Origin: Isoetes taiwanensis
Taxonomy: Eukaryota; Streptophyta; Lycopodiopsida; Isoetales; Isoetaceae
Assembly (NCBI GenBank): GCA_021234155.1
Contig: JAJEKV010000130.1
Coordinates: 344,508 to 408,507 of the forward strand
Direction: 5' to 3'
Length of the DNA: 64,000 nt
The notes under the pieces were generated by a model. That model saw only the letters and a list, made by a program, of their open reading frames with translations, had not been told where the DNA came from and ran no database searches. Position numbers and translations under genes: made by a program. Of this stretch, positions 11,227-19,626 are shown one piece after another (positions within the stretch are counted from its first letter, which is position 1; every line of letters begins with the position of its first letter).

Positions 11227-11790
11227 CTATTGGAGTCGTTTGTCACCTTTTGTAACTTGCACCTTCTCGGCAACTACTTTGGGAATAGGTTTGATTGCTT
11301 TCTTCTTTTTTTTGGCTGCCAATGCGCTTCCCTGGAATTCTTTGTATTCTTTGTTGCATCCTCTTGAACTTCTCTTCCATCCTCTGATCAGCTTCTTTGT
11401 CTTGCTCATCCATCTGGCTTTGGTAATTACATTTGTGGCATCGCAATTGTGACCACCAATTTGTCAGCTCTGCTGATCCACAATCGTGGGTTATGCATTC
11501 CACGGCATTGATGTGAATATCGAGTTGGAGTTCTGAGGATCGGGAAGAATAGTCTGCTGAGGTTCAAGGCTAGTTTCCTTGATATTGATTGTAGCTCTTC
11601 TCAACCTGCTCTTAATTCCCAAAAAGCTCCTTCCCTCGAAGAACTTGGAATATTTTCTAAAATACCTTCATATGCGGTCGAATCACCGGCATCTTCATTC
11701 ACATCAGCAAATTCACCAAATTCATCTAAATCCACATAGTCATCATGTTTCCTTTTTGTTGGTAACTTTTCTGCAAATAACATGACCAAA
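11227..11790 (-). pseudogene. Cys-rich and coiled-coil segment of transposon gene
   Basis: Minus-strand frames read LRCHKCNYQSQMDEQ, with nearby Cys residues (MECITHDCGSAE) suggesting a zinc ribbon, then a charged helical stretch DQRMEEKFKRMQQRIQRI. Upstream (11601-11790) DDYVDLDEFGEFADVNEDAG is acidic. It lies directly downstream of the RING-like gene and may be its next exon. Frames are interrupted and no function can be given. Confidence 0.35.
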
Positions 11791-11889
11791 ACTTTTCAAC
11801 AAAAGCAATTTTCACAAATAAAAGCAAAGCAAATAAATAATACTTACTTTCTTAGATGATTCTTACGTTTCTTTGTTCTTCTTTTTCTT

Positions 11890-13000
11890 CTCCTTCATTT
11901 GCATTGGTCTCTAAGCCAAGTTCTTCAAAGAATTTCATTGGGACATCCATAGAACAATCCGGGCATTTTTTTTATTCTCTACAAGAAGCGGGCTGCAAAT
12001 TAAATGATAAGCATGTTGGCATGGTAGCACTTTGCACTAATCTTGTAGTCATCTTGGAAAGCTAATCCACATCACGAGAACATGGTATTTCATAACACAA
12101 TGGCAACTGCTTTGCAATAACTTGAACTGAATCTGAGGGAGGCATTTACACTACTCAAGTTATAGCAATTAGCCCTGTAATTCTTCCATTTGAGCGGGTC
12201 CCTTTCTAGCACTCCATGTAATGCTTCCAATTCATTCTTCTTCTCAACTTGATGATCATCCACCTTTTCAATAAGGCTCTCTAATTTCCTGCAATAGAAT
12301 TTCTCCTGCATCAAGTCCTGCATCAAGTCCTCAATTCTTTTCTTATCAGAATCAGACTTTTCTACTTTGGATTCCAAAAAATTGATCTCAATTTTGCAAC
12401 TTTGCTTATGTCTTCTCTACGCTTGCCCGATCTGGCAATATCTCTCTCATTCACATGTCTGTTTAGGGTGATCTTGCTTGCAATGTCTGCCAGATCTTTC
12501 TTGCACAATTCAAATTCACCCTCCAACCTATTCACTTCTTCATCCAAGACCCTAACATTAAACATTAAGCTACCTCTGTTTAGCAAAGGAACAGCACTTG
12601 CCTGAGAGTAAACCTGTGCATTACTTGGCTTCAATGGTGTGGGATTTGGTGTGGTTCTTCTGCTGCTGCCTGGAGAGGCTGTTTCGGCCAGGGAATGTTT
12701 TGGTTCGAGCTTAACTAGCTTCCTTGGGTACCTGTCAACTTGTTCTTTAAATGAAACCCAGTTTATCTTGTGTTCGTCCGGGTTAAGAGCTGCTCGACTA
12801 CAATTCTCCCAAGTAAATGCAAAGGCAAATTTCTTCCTGAGCTCATTGTTCGCCAGACCATGAGGATAAAGCTCTGAGATAAGAAAATCTAGCAGTTCTT
12901 TTAAATGAGGCTTCACATAAAATTTCTTAATTTTACCGTCAGTGAAGCCATGATTCCAGACTGATTCCCAATCCTCGTCGTAATTTGATCCTCCAACCAT
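11890..13000 (-). CDS. Transposon-borne coiled-coil protein with RING-like finger
   Basis: ATG at 13000 opens a 212-residue frame beginning MVGGSNYDEDWESVW. It has a globular N-terminal domain, a Ser/Pro/Thr linker (about 100-135) and a coiled coil (from about 150). After a frameshift near 12370 the coiled coil continues (KRIEDLMQDLMQEKFYCRKL). Downstream frames give CGLAFQDDYKISAKCYH and KKCPDC, with Cys/His spacing like a RING or related zinc finger. It starts about 185 bp inside the right TIR, so the terminus probably carries its promoter. The role is unknown; a DNA-binding or ubiquitin-related accessory is possible. Part of it is duplicated at 5980-6745. Confidence 0.5.
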
Positions 13001-13162
13001 TTAATCCATTTTCGCGGTACCATTCAGCCGTCCGAAAGCTTCATCGCCATCGCGAGGAGGTAGTTATGGCGCCAAAATTCTGATTCCGGAGCTAACCGAA
13101 ATGTGAACCGAAAAAGTTTGCTTTTGCTTTGCTTTTTGCTTTGCTTTTTCGCGTTTTTTTGT

Positions 13163-13185
13163 ACCCGACTAGTGATTTTATACCC
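13163..13185 (-). repeat. Right terminal inverted repeat
   Basis: On the minus strand it reads GGGTATAAAATCACTAGTCG, matching the left end. It is followed on the plus strand by TSD ACTT (13186-13189). GCTTTT motifs lie at 13119-13147. Confidence 0.8.
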
Positions 13186-14006
13186 ACTTCATCTTTCTGT
13201 AATCTAGCCAGCATAATAAGAGATTCCTTACCAATGGGAGCAATCACACCAAGATTTCTGCTGTTCCAGAGTGTGTGCTGGAACTGCTCACCATGTATCT
13301 CCACGTTTCTGCTAGACATGATAGGGAAAGGGCCACAATTGAAAAGGTTCATTTCTTTGATATTATACCTGAGTAATGCAGTTTTGACCTTGTCTTCTTC
13401 ACTTTGTGGCTGCTGATCATCCACTGCTACTGCTGCCTGGACCTGTTCTAGATCAGCAATCATGTTTATGTCAAAAAGACAGTTGTCCAATAACTGAGGT
13501 GGACTATCAGGTTTGTCAGCTGCAACAACTTCAGAGTCATTAGGTGGATAGGATATTTTCAGAGAATTTGTGGCTTCTAACACAGTAAGGCCTTTGATAA
13601 ATGCCATAAGGTCAAATACGTCATTTGTATCGGCAAGGATATGAGCAGCAGGAAGGCTAAGATAGGCTTGTTCAATAAGGGCTTTGCACTGCTCATAATC
13701 TTTGGATTTAGAACTGCATACTAGATTCAGTATCTTGTCAAACCCTAGAAAAAGTATGGCAGAAATATCTCCTTCAGCAAGGCCACACTCCTTATTAATG
13801 AAAACTTTGTGCAATTCTTTAATCATAATGCATCCAAGCACTGTTTGTACTGCCTTATTAGGAGCAGTAATTCCAGCTGCTGCATACCCAAAGTTACCAA
13901 GCTCATTGTACCAACCTGACCTGTTAGTGAGCGGTTGCTGCTGATAATTTGTGTGCTGATTGCATACTTTCAGAGTAATGGGATCAATATTAACTTCAGC
14001 CCCTTC
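13186..14006 (-). CDS. Copy A exon 2, 5' block, unknown N-terminal domain
   Basis: The exon starts after an acceptor (GATATTTTAG|GAAGGG) and is open for about 270 codons until the ACTT target site. It begins EGAEVNIDPITLKVCNQHTN, contains LAEGDISAILFLGFDKILN and an acidic Gln/Glu linker (about residues 165-185), and reads up to LARLQKDE at the break. Exon 1 ends in phase 0 (PLNQ), so the proteins join as NQ-EG. I recognise no enzyme domain; by position it is the N-terminal part of the retroelement polyprotein. An apparent ATG at 13841 is internal and the apparent C-terminus reaching 13092 is transposon sequence. Confidence 0.6.
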
Positions 14007-14125
14007 CTAAAATATCAGAAAGTTAGAATAAAGGAATTATTAATAGATTTCTTAATATTCAATGTAGAAATTAATAAGCAGTCACAAGAAGGTCTCTAAG
14101 GCTTACATTGGTAAGACCAATGATC

Positions 14126-14162
14126 AGAAATCGGGTTAAATATAGACTAGCCGAAGACAAAT
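14126..14162. repeat. Left copy of 37-bp target-site-like direct repeat
   Basis: The 37-bp segment containing GGGTTAAATATAGACTAGCC is repeated at 15707-15743 with two mismatches. The pair brackets the 1,544-bp insertion. Long, variable target duplications are a known habit of PLEs. Confidence 0.65.
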
Positions 14163-14630
14163 AATATATATAGAATCTTACTACTCTACTCTGCTCACTA
14201 GCCTTAGATCATGTTCACTCTTAATTCTGAGTTTGAAATTTAAGTGTTCTTATTATAACCCAAGTGTTAATAATTGTCTATTGACAAGTTGCATAAACCT
14301 TTAAAGGCAATGACCTTATGGTTGAGGGTACCCAATTTAATAATAAATTGATTCTTATATAAATGCTCATATGATAATCCAAATGTTAATAGTGGTCTAG
14401 GGACATGTTACAATTTTTTGAAAAGTAATAACCTTAGGTATTGGGGGCACATAAGCTATGAATACATTGATTTTATTTACTCAAAGGGATCGAAACAATG
14501 ACTTACTCTATGGGTGATATTTAACATTTTCTTATATTTAAGAAACATGGAAAATTTCTATAATTAAGTATAGGAATAAGATGAATGCAACATTAGCATC
14601 ATTGACTAAACCAAATTCATATTTTATTTT
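14163..14630 (+). repeat. Dispersed 468-bp repeat, copy 1
   Basis: Starts at a short TA run (ATATATATAGAATCTTACTA). It has a close inverted copy at 49592-50066, adjacent to retroelement copy B. No coding potential seen. It ends exactly where the inverted repeat arm begins. Confidence 0.7.
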
Positions 14631-15707
14631 TTATTTTTGGATAGGACCACAATACACTTGAAGGGAACCCATAACCATTGGGCTTATTATTCATAAAATT
14701 GATACATGGAAAATTCCTGTATCCACGTTGGCAAGCTCGAACTCTATGGTATGAACCCTAATCTGACGGAGTGACTTAACCCTAAAGGTATGGCGGAAGT
14801 GAACTGATTACATGGCATTTTCGATCTATTTACAGCTAGTTATATATGTAACAGAATCATGTTTGTTATAAAGGATGAGCTATGCTGGCCGGATCAGCAG
14901 CCACAAACGGATACGGGTACTAATCTGGGGCCTAGATCTGATCGTAGCATTCTTGAAAGATGAAAATTAAGGCCTAATACATCAGACTAATGGGCAGATT
15001 AAGGCATCAAACGAAGTTTTTCCAGCTATATAAGGATCTAATGCTTATCTATTGCTTGGAGTTAGAGATGGCTGGGCGCCCTGAGGGATCCCAAAACAGG
15101 GGCCACACTAGGCATAAACTCATGGAGTTATTGAGAAAGGCAGGGATTGAGCACCCTAGCCCCCAGCCTTCCAAGGCACAACTGATGGAGCTATGCAAAT
15201 TGCATAAGATTGATCCTAATAAATGTAGTGCCAGTGGGAGCATCACGAAATTCATCCCTACTCTCCAGCCATGCTCAAATACTGCTGCAAATCTGGGCAA
15301 GTCCAAGGAAGTAGCAGGAAGGAGCATGGAGATTGAATATGTAGCTGATTCAGCAAGTGATGAAGACGATTTTATTGAGGAGGAGATACCACTCAATCAG
15401 GTTTACTCATTATTCTATTTCTTAGCACAATTGGCTTATATTGGTTTTTGACTGATTGGTCTGTGATGCCTCATGTTGAAAATTATTCCTGGGTTTATAA
15501 CTCAGTAATTACATTATAAGCTAATTGGCATGACTGAAATTAACCTTATGGTTGCTGGTATAAATCGGATTGAATTTAGACATTATTCAGTATTTGGTGT
15601 GGTTTATGCTAGATAGGGATGTTTATTAGGATTTAATGTTGTTATAATCAGATGGCAGATGCTTCATGTTCATGTCTCATGCTTTCCCCTAATGGTATAG
15701 TTGTTTA
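14631..15707 (+). repeat. Inverted repeat, left arm (1,077 bp)
   Basis: Reverse complement of 16585-17661; both arms are exactly 1,077 bp. The only difference I found is CCT/CCC in one proline codon (about 15082). It contains about 437 bp upstream of exon 1, exon 1 itself and the first 307 bp of the intron. The spacer is 877 bp, so a transcript could fold into a long double-stranded RNA. Confidence 0.85.
15068..15400 (+). pseudogene. Duplicated exon 1 of the retroelement (inverted copy)
   Basis: Encodes the same 111 residues as exon 1 at 16892-17224 (MAGRPEGSQNRGHTRHKLME onward, ending PLNQ before a GT donor). It is followed only by 307 bp of intron and has no exon 2 in this orientation, so it is an orphan exon. 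It lies in the left arm of the inverted repeat. Confidence 0.75.
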
Positions 15708-15743
15708 GAAATTGGGTTAAATATAGACTAGCCTAAGACAAAT
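15707..15743. repeat. Right copy of 37-bp target-site-like direct repeat
   Basis: Matches 14126-14162 with two mismatches. Marks the right edge of the 1,544-bp insertion. Confidence 0.65.
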
Positions 15744-16120
15744 CCTAACAATTTGACAAAGGATCCAAGTAGCCAAAACTACTGGACTTATCTGACCCTA
15801 TAAAGGGAAGCCTTAGAGACCATTGATTTAAGTATAATCTAGAAGAGATAATAAGACTAAGTATGCAAGTAAAAAACCAATTACATAGGCCAGCAGAGAT
15901 GAACTGAAAAACTTCAGATTTAAACTGTCATAAATGAGTATCAATAATGAAATACATTTGAGTATTATTACTATTGCCATCAAATCAGCACAACTTTAGG
16001 GTGAAACCCAAAAGATATTACCTGAAGTATGTTAAAAATATTAATTACAAAGAACCATAAAGTGTAGAAATCCGTTATAATATATTCTTCAAGTCCATCA
16101 ACCACCACAAACTACAAGAG

Positions 16121-16255
16121 ATTGGGAGAAGAATGATTGGTTACCTGCAGTCAAACAGATCACTGGTTAGCCTATTGGGTAACAGTGAAATTGACTAGCA
16201 GGTAAGCTATAATCATTCTTGGCATTTTCAGCCCTTTACCCAAGGATAAAAAATG
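16121..16255 (-). ncRNA. Structured intron element I, copy A
   Basis: On the gene strand, a small GGGCTGAAAATGCC hairpin is followed by a long hairpin. Its stems are AGAATGATT/AATCATTCT, TTACCTGC/GCAGGTAA, AGTCAA/TTGACT and TCACTG/CAGTGA, capped by a loop TTACCCAATAGGCTAAC. The sequence aligns with 51150-51265 and 55921-56030. In those copies the loop and TTACCTG stem are conserved while inner and outer stems change on both sides. It lies in intron 1, about 640 bp after the donor. No match to a known ribozyme was recognised. Confidence 0.6.
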
Positions 16256-16584
16256 GTCCAGTGTCAGCAGAATAACCATAAAATGTTATGTCAAATAAAA
16301 ACACCATAATATTGCATTTTATTTAGCATATTTGCCTACTGCAGTGTGTCATTCAGAATTCAAAGTATGCAGGACTTTACTATGTATTACTAACTGTTTA
16401 ATGGCCAATCCGGGCCCAAATTCTCACAGCATGCTATAAGATAATAGTATGCAATAAATGCCAAATGCTCAGTACAAATTAATATGCAGAATATGCATAC
16501 TACAGATTTGTGCAAAAAAAACCAGCCAGAATGCACTAAGGGGATAGCATATAATGCCAAACATGGTACATCTAAAAAATAGCA

Positions 16585-17661
16585 TAAACAACTATACCAT
16601 TAGGGGAAAGCATGAGACATGAACATGAAGCATCTGCCATCTGATTATAACAACATTAAATCCTAATAAACATCCCTATCTAGCATAAACCACACCAAAT
16701 ACTGAATAATGTCTAAATTCAATCCGATTTATACCAGCAACCATAAGGTTAATTTCAGTCATGCCAATTAGCTTATAATGTAATTACTGAGTTATAAACC
16801 CAGGAATAATTTTCAACATGAGGCATCACAGACCAATCAGTCAAAAACCAATATAAGCCAATTGTGCTAAGAAATAGAATAATGAGTAAACCTGATTGAG
16901 TGGTATCTCCTCCTCAATAAAATCGTCTTCATCACTTGCTGAATCAGCTACATATTCAATCTCCATGCTCCTTCCTGCTACTTCCTTGGACTTGCCCAGA
17001 TTTGCAGCAGTATTTGAGCATGGCTGGAGAGTAGGGATGAATTTCGTGATGCTCCCACTGGCACTACATTTATTAGGATCAATCTTATGCAATTTGCATA
17101 GCTCCATCAGTTGTGCCTTGGAAGGCTGGGGGCTAGGGTGCTCAATCCCTGCCTTTCTCAATAACTCCATGAGTTTATGCCTAGTGTGGCCCCTGTTTTG
17201 GGATCCCTCGGGGCGCCCAGCCATCTCTAACTCCAAGCAATAGATAAGCATTAGATCCTTATATAGCTGGAAAAACTTCGTTTGATGCCTTAATCTGCCC
17301 ATTAGTCTGATGTATTAGGCCTTAATTTTCATCTTTCAAGAATGCTACGATCAGATCTAGGCCCCAGATTAGTACCCGTATCCGTTTGTGGCTGCTGATC
17401 CGGCCAGCATAGCTCATCCTTTATAACAAACATGATTCTGTTACATATATAACTAGCTGTAAATAGATCGAAAATGCCATGTAATCAGTTCACTTCCGCC
17501 ATACCTTTAGGGTTAAGTCACTCCGTCAGATTAGGGTTCATACCATAGAGTTCGAGCTTGCCAACGTGGATACAGGAATTTTCCATGTATCAATTTTATG
17601 AATAATAAGCCCAATGGTTATGGGTTCCCTTCAAGTGTATTGTGGTCCTATCCAAAAATAA
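16585..17661 (-). repeat. Inverted repeat, right arm, with 5' region of copy A
   Basis: Reverse complement of 14631-15707. It ends at 17661 with TATTTTTGGATAGGACC on the gene strand, which probably marks the 5' end of the retroelement, because unrelated sequence follows. The 437 bp before the exon 1 ATG would hold any promoter; no clear TATA box or initiator could be assigned. Confidence 0.8.
16892..17224 (-). CDS. Copy A exon 1, SAP-like N-terminal domain
   Basis: I chose the ATG at 17224 (MAGRPEG) rather than the upstream one at 17302, because copy C starts at the equivalent MTRPEG. The 111-residue exon has a basic N-terminus (RPEGSQNRGHTRHKLMELL), a helix-turn-helix-like segment (PSKAQLMELCKLHKIDPN) reminiscent of SAP DNA-binding folds, and an acidic tail (DSASDEDDFIEEE). 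It ends PLNQ at a donor CAG|GTTTAC. Copies B and C end their exon 1 in LNQ or PNQ at the same place. A nucleic-acid-binding role for the retroelement protein is inferred. Confidence 0.65.
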
Positions 17662-18918
17662 CAAGGTGCTGCGCACGGAGGGTTGCCCTCAATGGACCGA
17701 GAATGTGTTTTCATATTTTTTGTTTAGTCATTTTGTGTATCGGGCCTTATTAATGGTATAAACATGGGATTCGCTGTGCGTGCATATGTGTGTTCAAGCT
17801 GAAAATATATTCATTCAAAGAACAAGATGCCAATCATATCCACCCTGGTTTTTATACCAGGCCACTAATCTTACAAAATCTCTCCACCGTTCGTTTGTAT
17901 ATTCTATATTTACTTATTACAATCATATTCTATTGTTATCATGTATATTTAAGCATCGTTTTAAGTCTATATTTTAGAAACTTTGGTATTTCTAATAGAC
18001 TCCATTATTGTCTCAATATTAACTAAACTCCTATATATATTATCCTAAATCCTAGTAAATGTGTGTCCGACATTGCTTGGCTAATGTCCTAGCATGTGTT
18101 TTACTCGGCCTTTAACGTCCATATGTATGTTAACGTTCTTTCCGCGCCCTACATATGCCCGGCGCTGTCGCGCATATGTAGGGCGTGTGCTTATATCGGC
18201 CTTTCGCCATAGATGGTCTTCTCTCTGATCCACATGCATTGACGGGCATTGATTAGGTGTTGTCTAGCTAGATGTGCGAGGGTTATAAAGGAGACTGATA
18301 ATTTGTACGAGGGTTATAAAGGAGAGTGATAATTTGTTCAGATAGTTTGGGTTGTATGTTTATGTGGGCACTTGGGAGTTTGCCAAGTTTGGGTTGTATG
18401 TTTATGGCACACTTGGGCGTTTTCCACTTTTGCCAATTTTGTTCTTCGCGTGTATTTTTGACGTAATATATTCGTTTTGGAACTAATAAAATGTATGAAA
18501 ATCTAAGGTGTTAAATGTGTAAACTACATATTATTTCCTTAGTAACACTAGTGTAAATATATAGAACAAATCTTTCACTAAATGTGTTTCCTAGTTCTCT
18601 AGACGGTAAATGGGTGCTCGACAAGCTCGAGCATTATGCGTAGTGACAGACATAGAAGTATATGGAATAATGCTAAATTGTCAATGGCTATGCCTCATTG
18701 TCTACAACATTCCTTGCGCTTGAAAGCTTTTGCTATTAAAGAACCTCAGTAGCCACGTCGAGCATACATAGGCATTTGATATACGGAAGGGTATGTATTT
18801 GTGTCAAACAGTATTTTGCCATGCACCTTAGAATGGTTGCCACATGGCGACTGGTTTAGGCGCTGGTTTAGGCGCTGGTTCCCGCTAACGTGTTGACGGA
18901 TCATTTTAGGGCTACGAA
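17662..18918. other. Intergenic flank, no gene recognised
   Basis: AT-rich sequence with no convincing ORF. Seen: a palindrome-like GCCCTACATATGC ... GCATATGTAGGGC (about 18146-18185); a short duplication GAGGGTTATAAAGGAGA (18279, 18308); TTTGGGTTGTATGTTTATG twice (18345, 18387); and GGCGCTGGTTTA twice just before the LINE. Confidence 0.5.
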
Positions 18919-19614
18919 ATGGGCAACAGGAGGAAGGCCGCTTCCTCCTCACAAGAGGATACAGATGATCCAATGATGACGCTACTTCTGGAATTGAAAG
19001 ATGAGATACAGAAACTTCGACTGGCAGTCAACGATTTAAGTGCACAGAACAAAGAACTCCACACAGAGAACCTTGAACTCAAAGCCATGCTGTCTAAACC
19101 TAACCTGCAGCAGGACTCTCACTTGCAGAAAACCATCGATGAACTGCAGACCAAATTGGCAGACCTAGTAGCAGAAACCACTAAAGAGCAGATGATTTTG
19201 CATCAAGATAGGATATCTGCTGAGAAAGTAGAGCAAGAAGCCAGGGCCAGAAATCTGAAAATCTCTGGCATAGAGGAGATTGAGAATGAGGATATTTCTA
19301 AAACAATTGAGCAATTCTTCAGGGATATTATGCATTTGCATGAGCCCCAATTTGTACACGGCAGGCGTATAGGCAAAGGTCCTACAAGACCAATTCTGGT
19401 GAAATTCAAAGATGAAGAGGCTAGAAACAGAGTTTTACATAACCGCAGCACACTAAAAGGTCACAAAATCTGGCTGGACCAAGATCTGACACTGGCACAG
19501 CAGGAGATTAGGAAGAGGGAATGGAACAAGGTAAAAGAAGCAAGAGCAAATGGAATAGTAGCATACCTGGACAGTGCAGGGAAAGCCATCATAACAAAAC
19601 GAAGAAGAGACTAG
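18919..19614 (+). CDS. LINE ORF1 protein (coiled coil plus RRM-like domain)
   Basis: 231 residues. Residues about 20-110 form a heptad-rich coiled coil (KDEIQKLRLAVNDLSAQNKE onward). Residues about 115-230 resemble the L1 ORF1p RNA-binding and C-terminal domains: ARNLKISGIEE, VHGRRIGKGPTRPILVKFK and DLTLAQQEIRKREW. Such proteins trimerise and coat LINE RNA as nucleic-acid chaperones. The frame is intact. The stop at 19612-19614 lies 12 bp before the ORF2 ATG, which suggests coupled translation of a bicistronic RNA. Confidence 0.85.
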   Translation: MGNRRKAASSSQEDTDDPMMTLLLELKDEIQKLRLAVNDLSAQNKELHTENLELKAMLSKPNLQQDSHLQKTIDELQTKLADLVAETTKEQMILHQDRISAEKVEQEARARNLKISGIEEIENEDISKTIEQFFRDIMHLHEPQFVHGRRIGKGPTRPILVKFKDEEARNRVLHNRSTLKGHKIWLDQDLTLAQQEIRKREWNKVKEARANGIVAYLDSAGKAIITKRRRD

Positions 19615-19626
19615 GAAAACAGGGCC

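Larger units (their letters stand above)
4209..13185. mobile_element. 8,977-bp TIR DNA transposon with 4-bp TSD (ACTT)
   Basis: Ends are inverted repeats: GGGTATAAAATCACT at 4209 and the same sequence on the minus strand at 13185, with similarity continuing for about 23 bp. ACTT flanks both ends (4205-4208, 13186-13189). The insertion sits inside exon 2 of copy A. The right half carries minus-strand genes (RING/coiled coil, Cys-rich segment, FCP1-like phosphatase); the left half carries plus-strand transposase remnants. GCTTTT-rich motifs lie near both termini and expand to a satellite at 8.5-9.2 kb. The transposase signature and 4-bp TSD would fit a Sola-like superfamily, but this is uncertain. 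Confidence 0.8.
14163..15706 (+). mobile_element. 1,544-bp insertion in intron 1 of copy A
   Basis: Composed of a 468-bp dispersed repeat (14163-14630) followed by a 1,077-bp segment nearly identical, but inverted, to the element's own 5' region (16585-17661). Flanked by 37-bp direct repeats. It looks like a partial second retroelement copy inserted in the opposite orientation, as often seen with PLEs, whose pseudo-LTRs may be inverted. Confidence 0.6.
14091..15821 (-). ncRNA. Structured intron element II, copy A (split by insertion)
   Basis: On the gene strand the outer stem is GGTCTCTAAGGCTT (15821-15808) paired with AAGCCTTAGAGACC (14104-14091), 14 bp without mismatch. Inside are a CCCTTTATAGGG hairpin, the conserved single strand TCAGATAAGTCC, a GTAG/CTAC hairpin, an ATCCT/AGGAT hairpin and CATTGGTCTTACCAATG. 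The same order occurs in copies B and C with different stem sequences but preserved pairing. The 1,544-bp insertion lies between the last two hairpins, so this copy is probably non-functional. No known RNA family was recognised. Confidence 0.55.
1..17661 (-). mobile_element. Penelope-like retroelement, copy A, with nested insertions
   Basis: One minus-strand gene runs from exon 1 (17224-16892) through exon 2 (blocks 14006-13186, 4208-3941, 2920-2447) to exon 3 (2305-243), about 1,300 codons in total. GT/AG sites join the exons in phase 0: CAG|GTTTAC to TTTTAG|GAAG, and GGG|GTATGA to TGTGCAG|AGTAGG. Exon 2 is cut by an 8,977-bp DNA transposon and a 1,014-bp tandem insert; both joins keep frame when one target-site copy is removed. 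The intron holds a 1,544-bp insert. Two single-base frameshifts remain (about 4036 and 2038), both beside T runs. No GIY-YIG domain follows the RT. Endonuclease-lacking PLEs of the Athena/Coprina type are known, Coprina in Selaginella; assignment to that group is inference. Confidence 0.75.

Noticed and set aside
13092..13190. C-terminal part of the 249-codon minus ORF
   Set aside because: The last 33 codons are transposon terminal sequence read through from exon 2.
16121..16255. Hammerhead ribozyme
   Set aside because: No CUGANGA plus GAAA core in the right arrangement could be found in elements I or II, although TCTGATAAGTCC in element II is loosely reminiscent.
14990..17302. Two separate host genes encoding the same 153-residue protein
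   Set aside because: They are the two arms of an inverted repeat. The C-terminal part after PLNQ is intron read-through past a GT donor.
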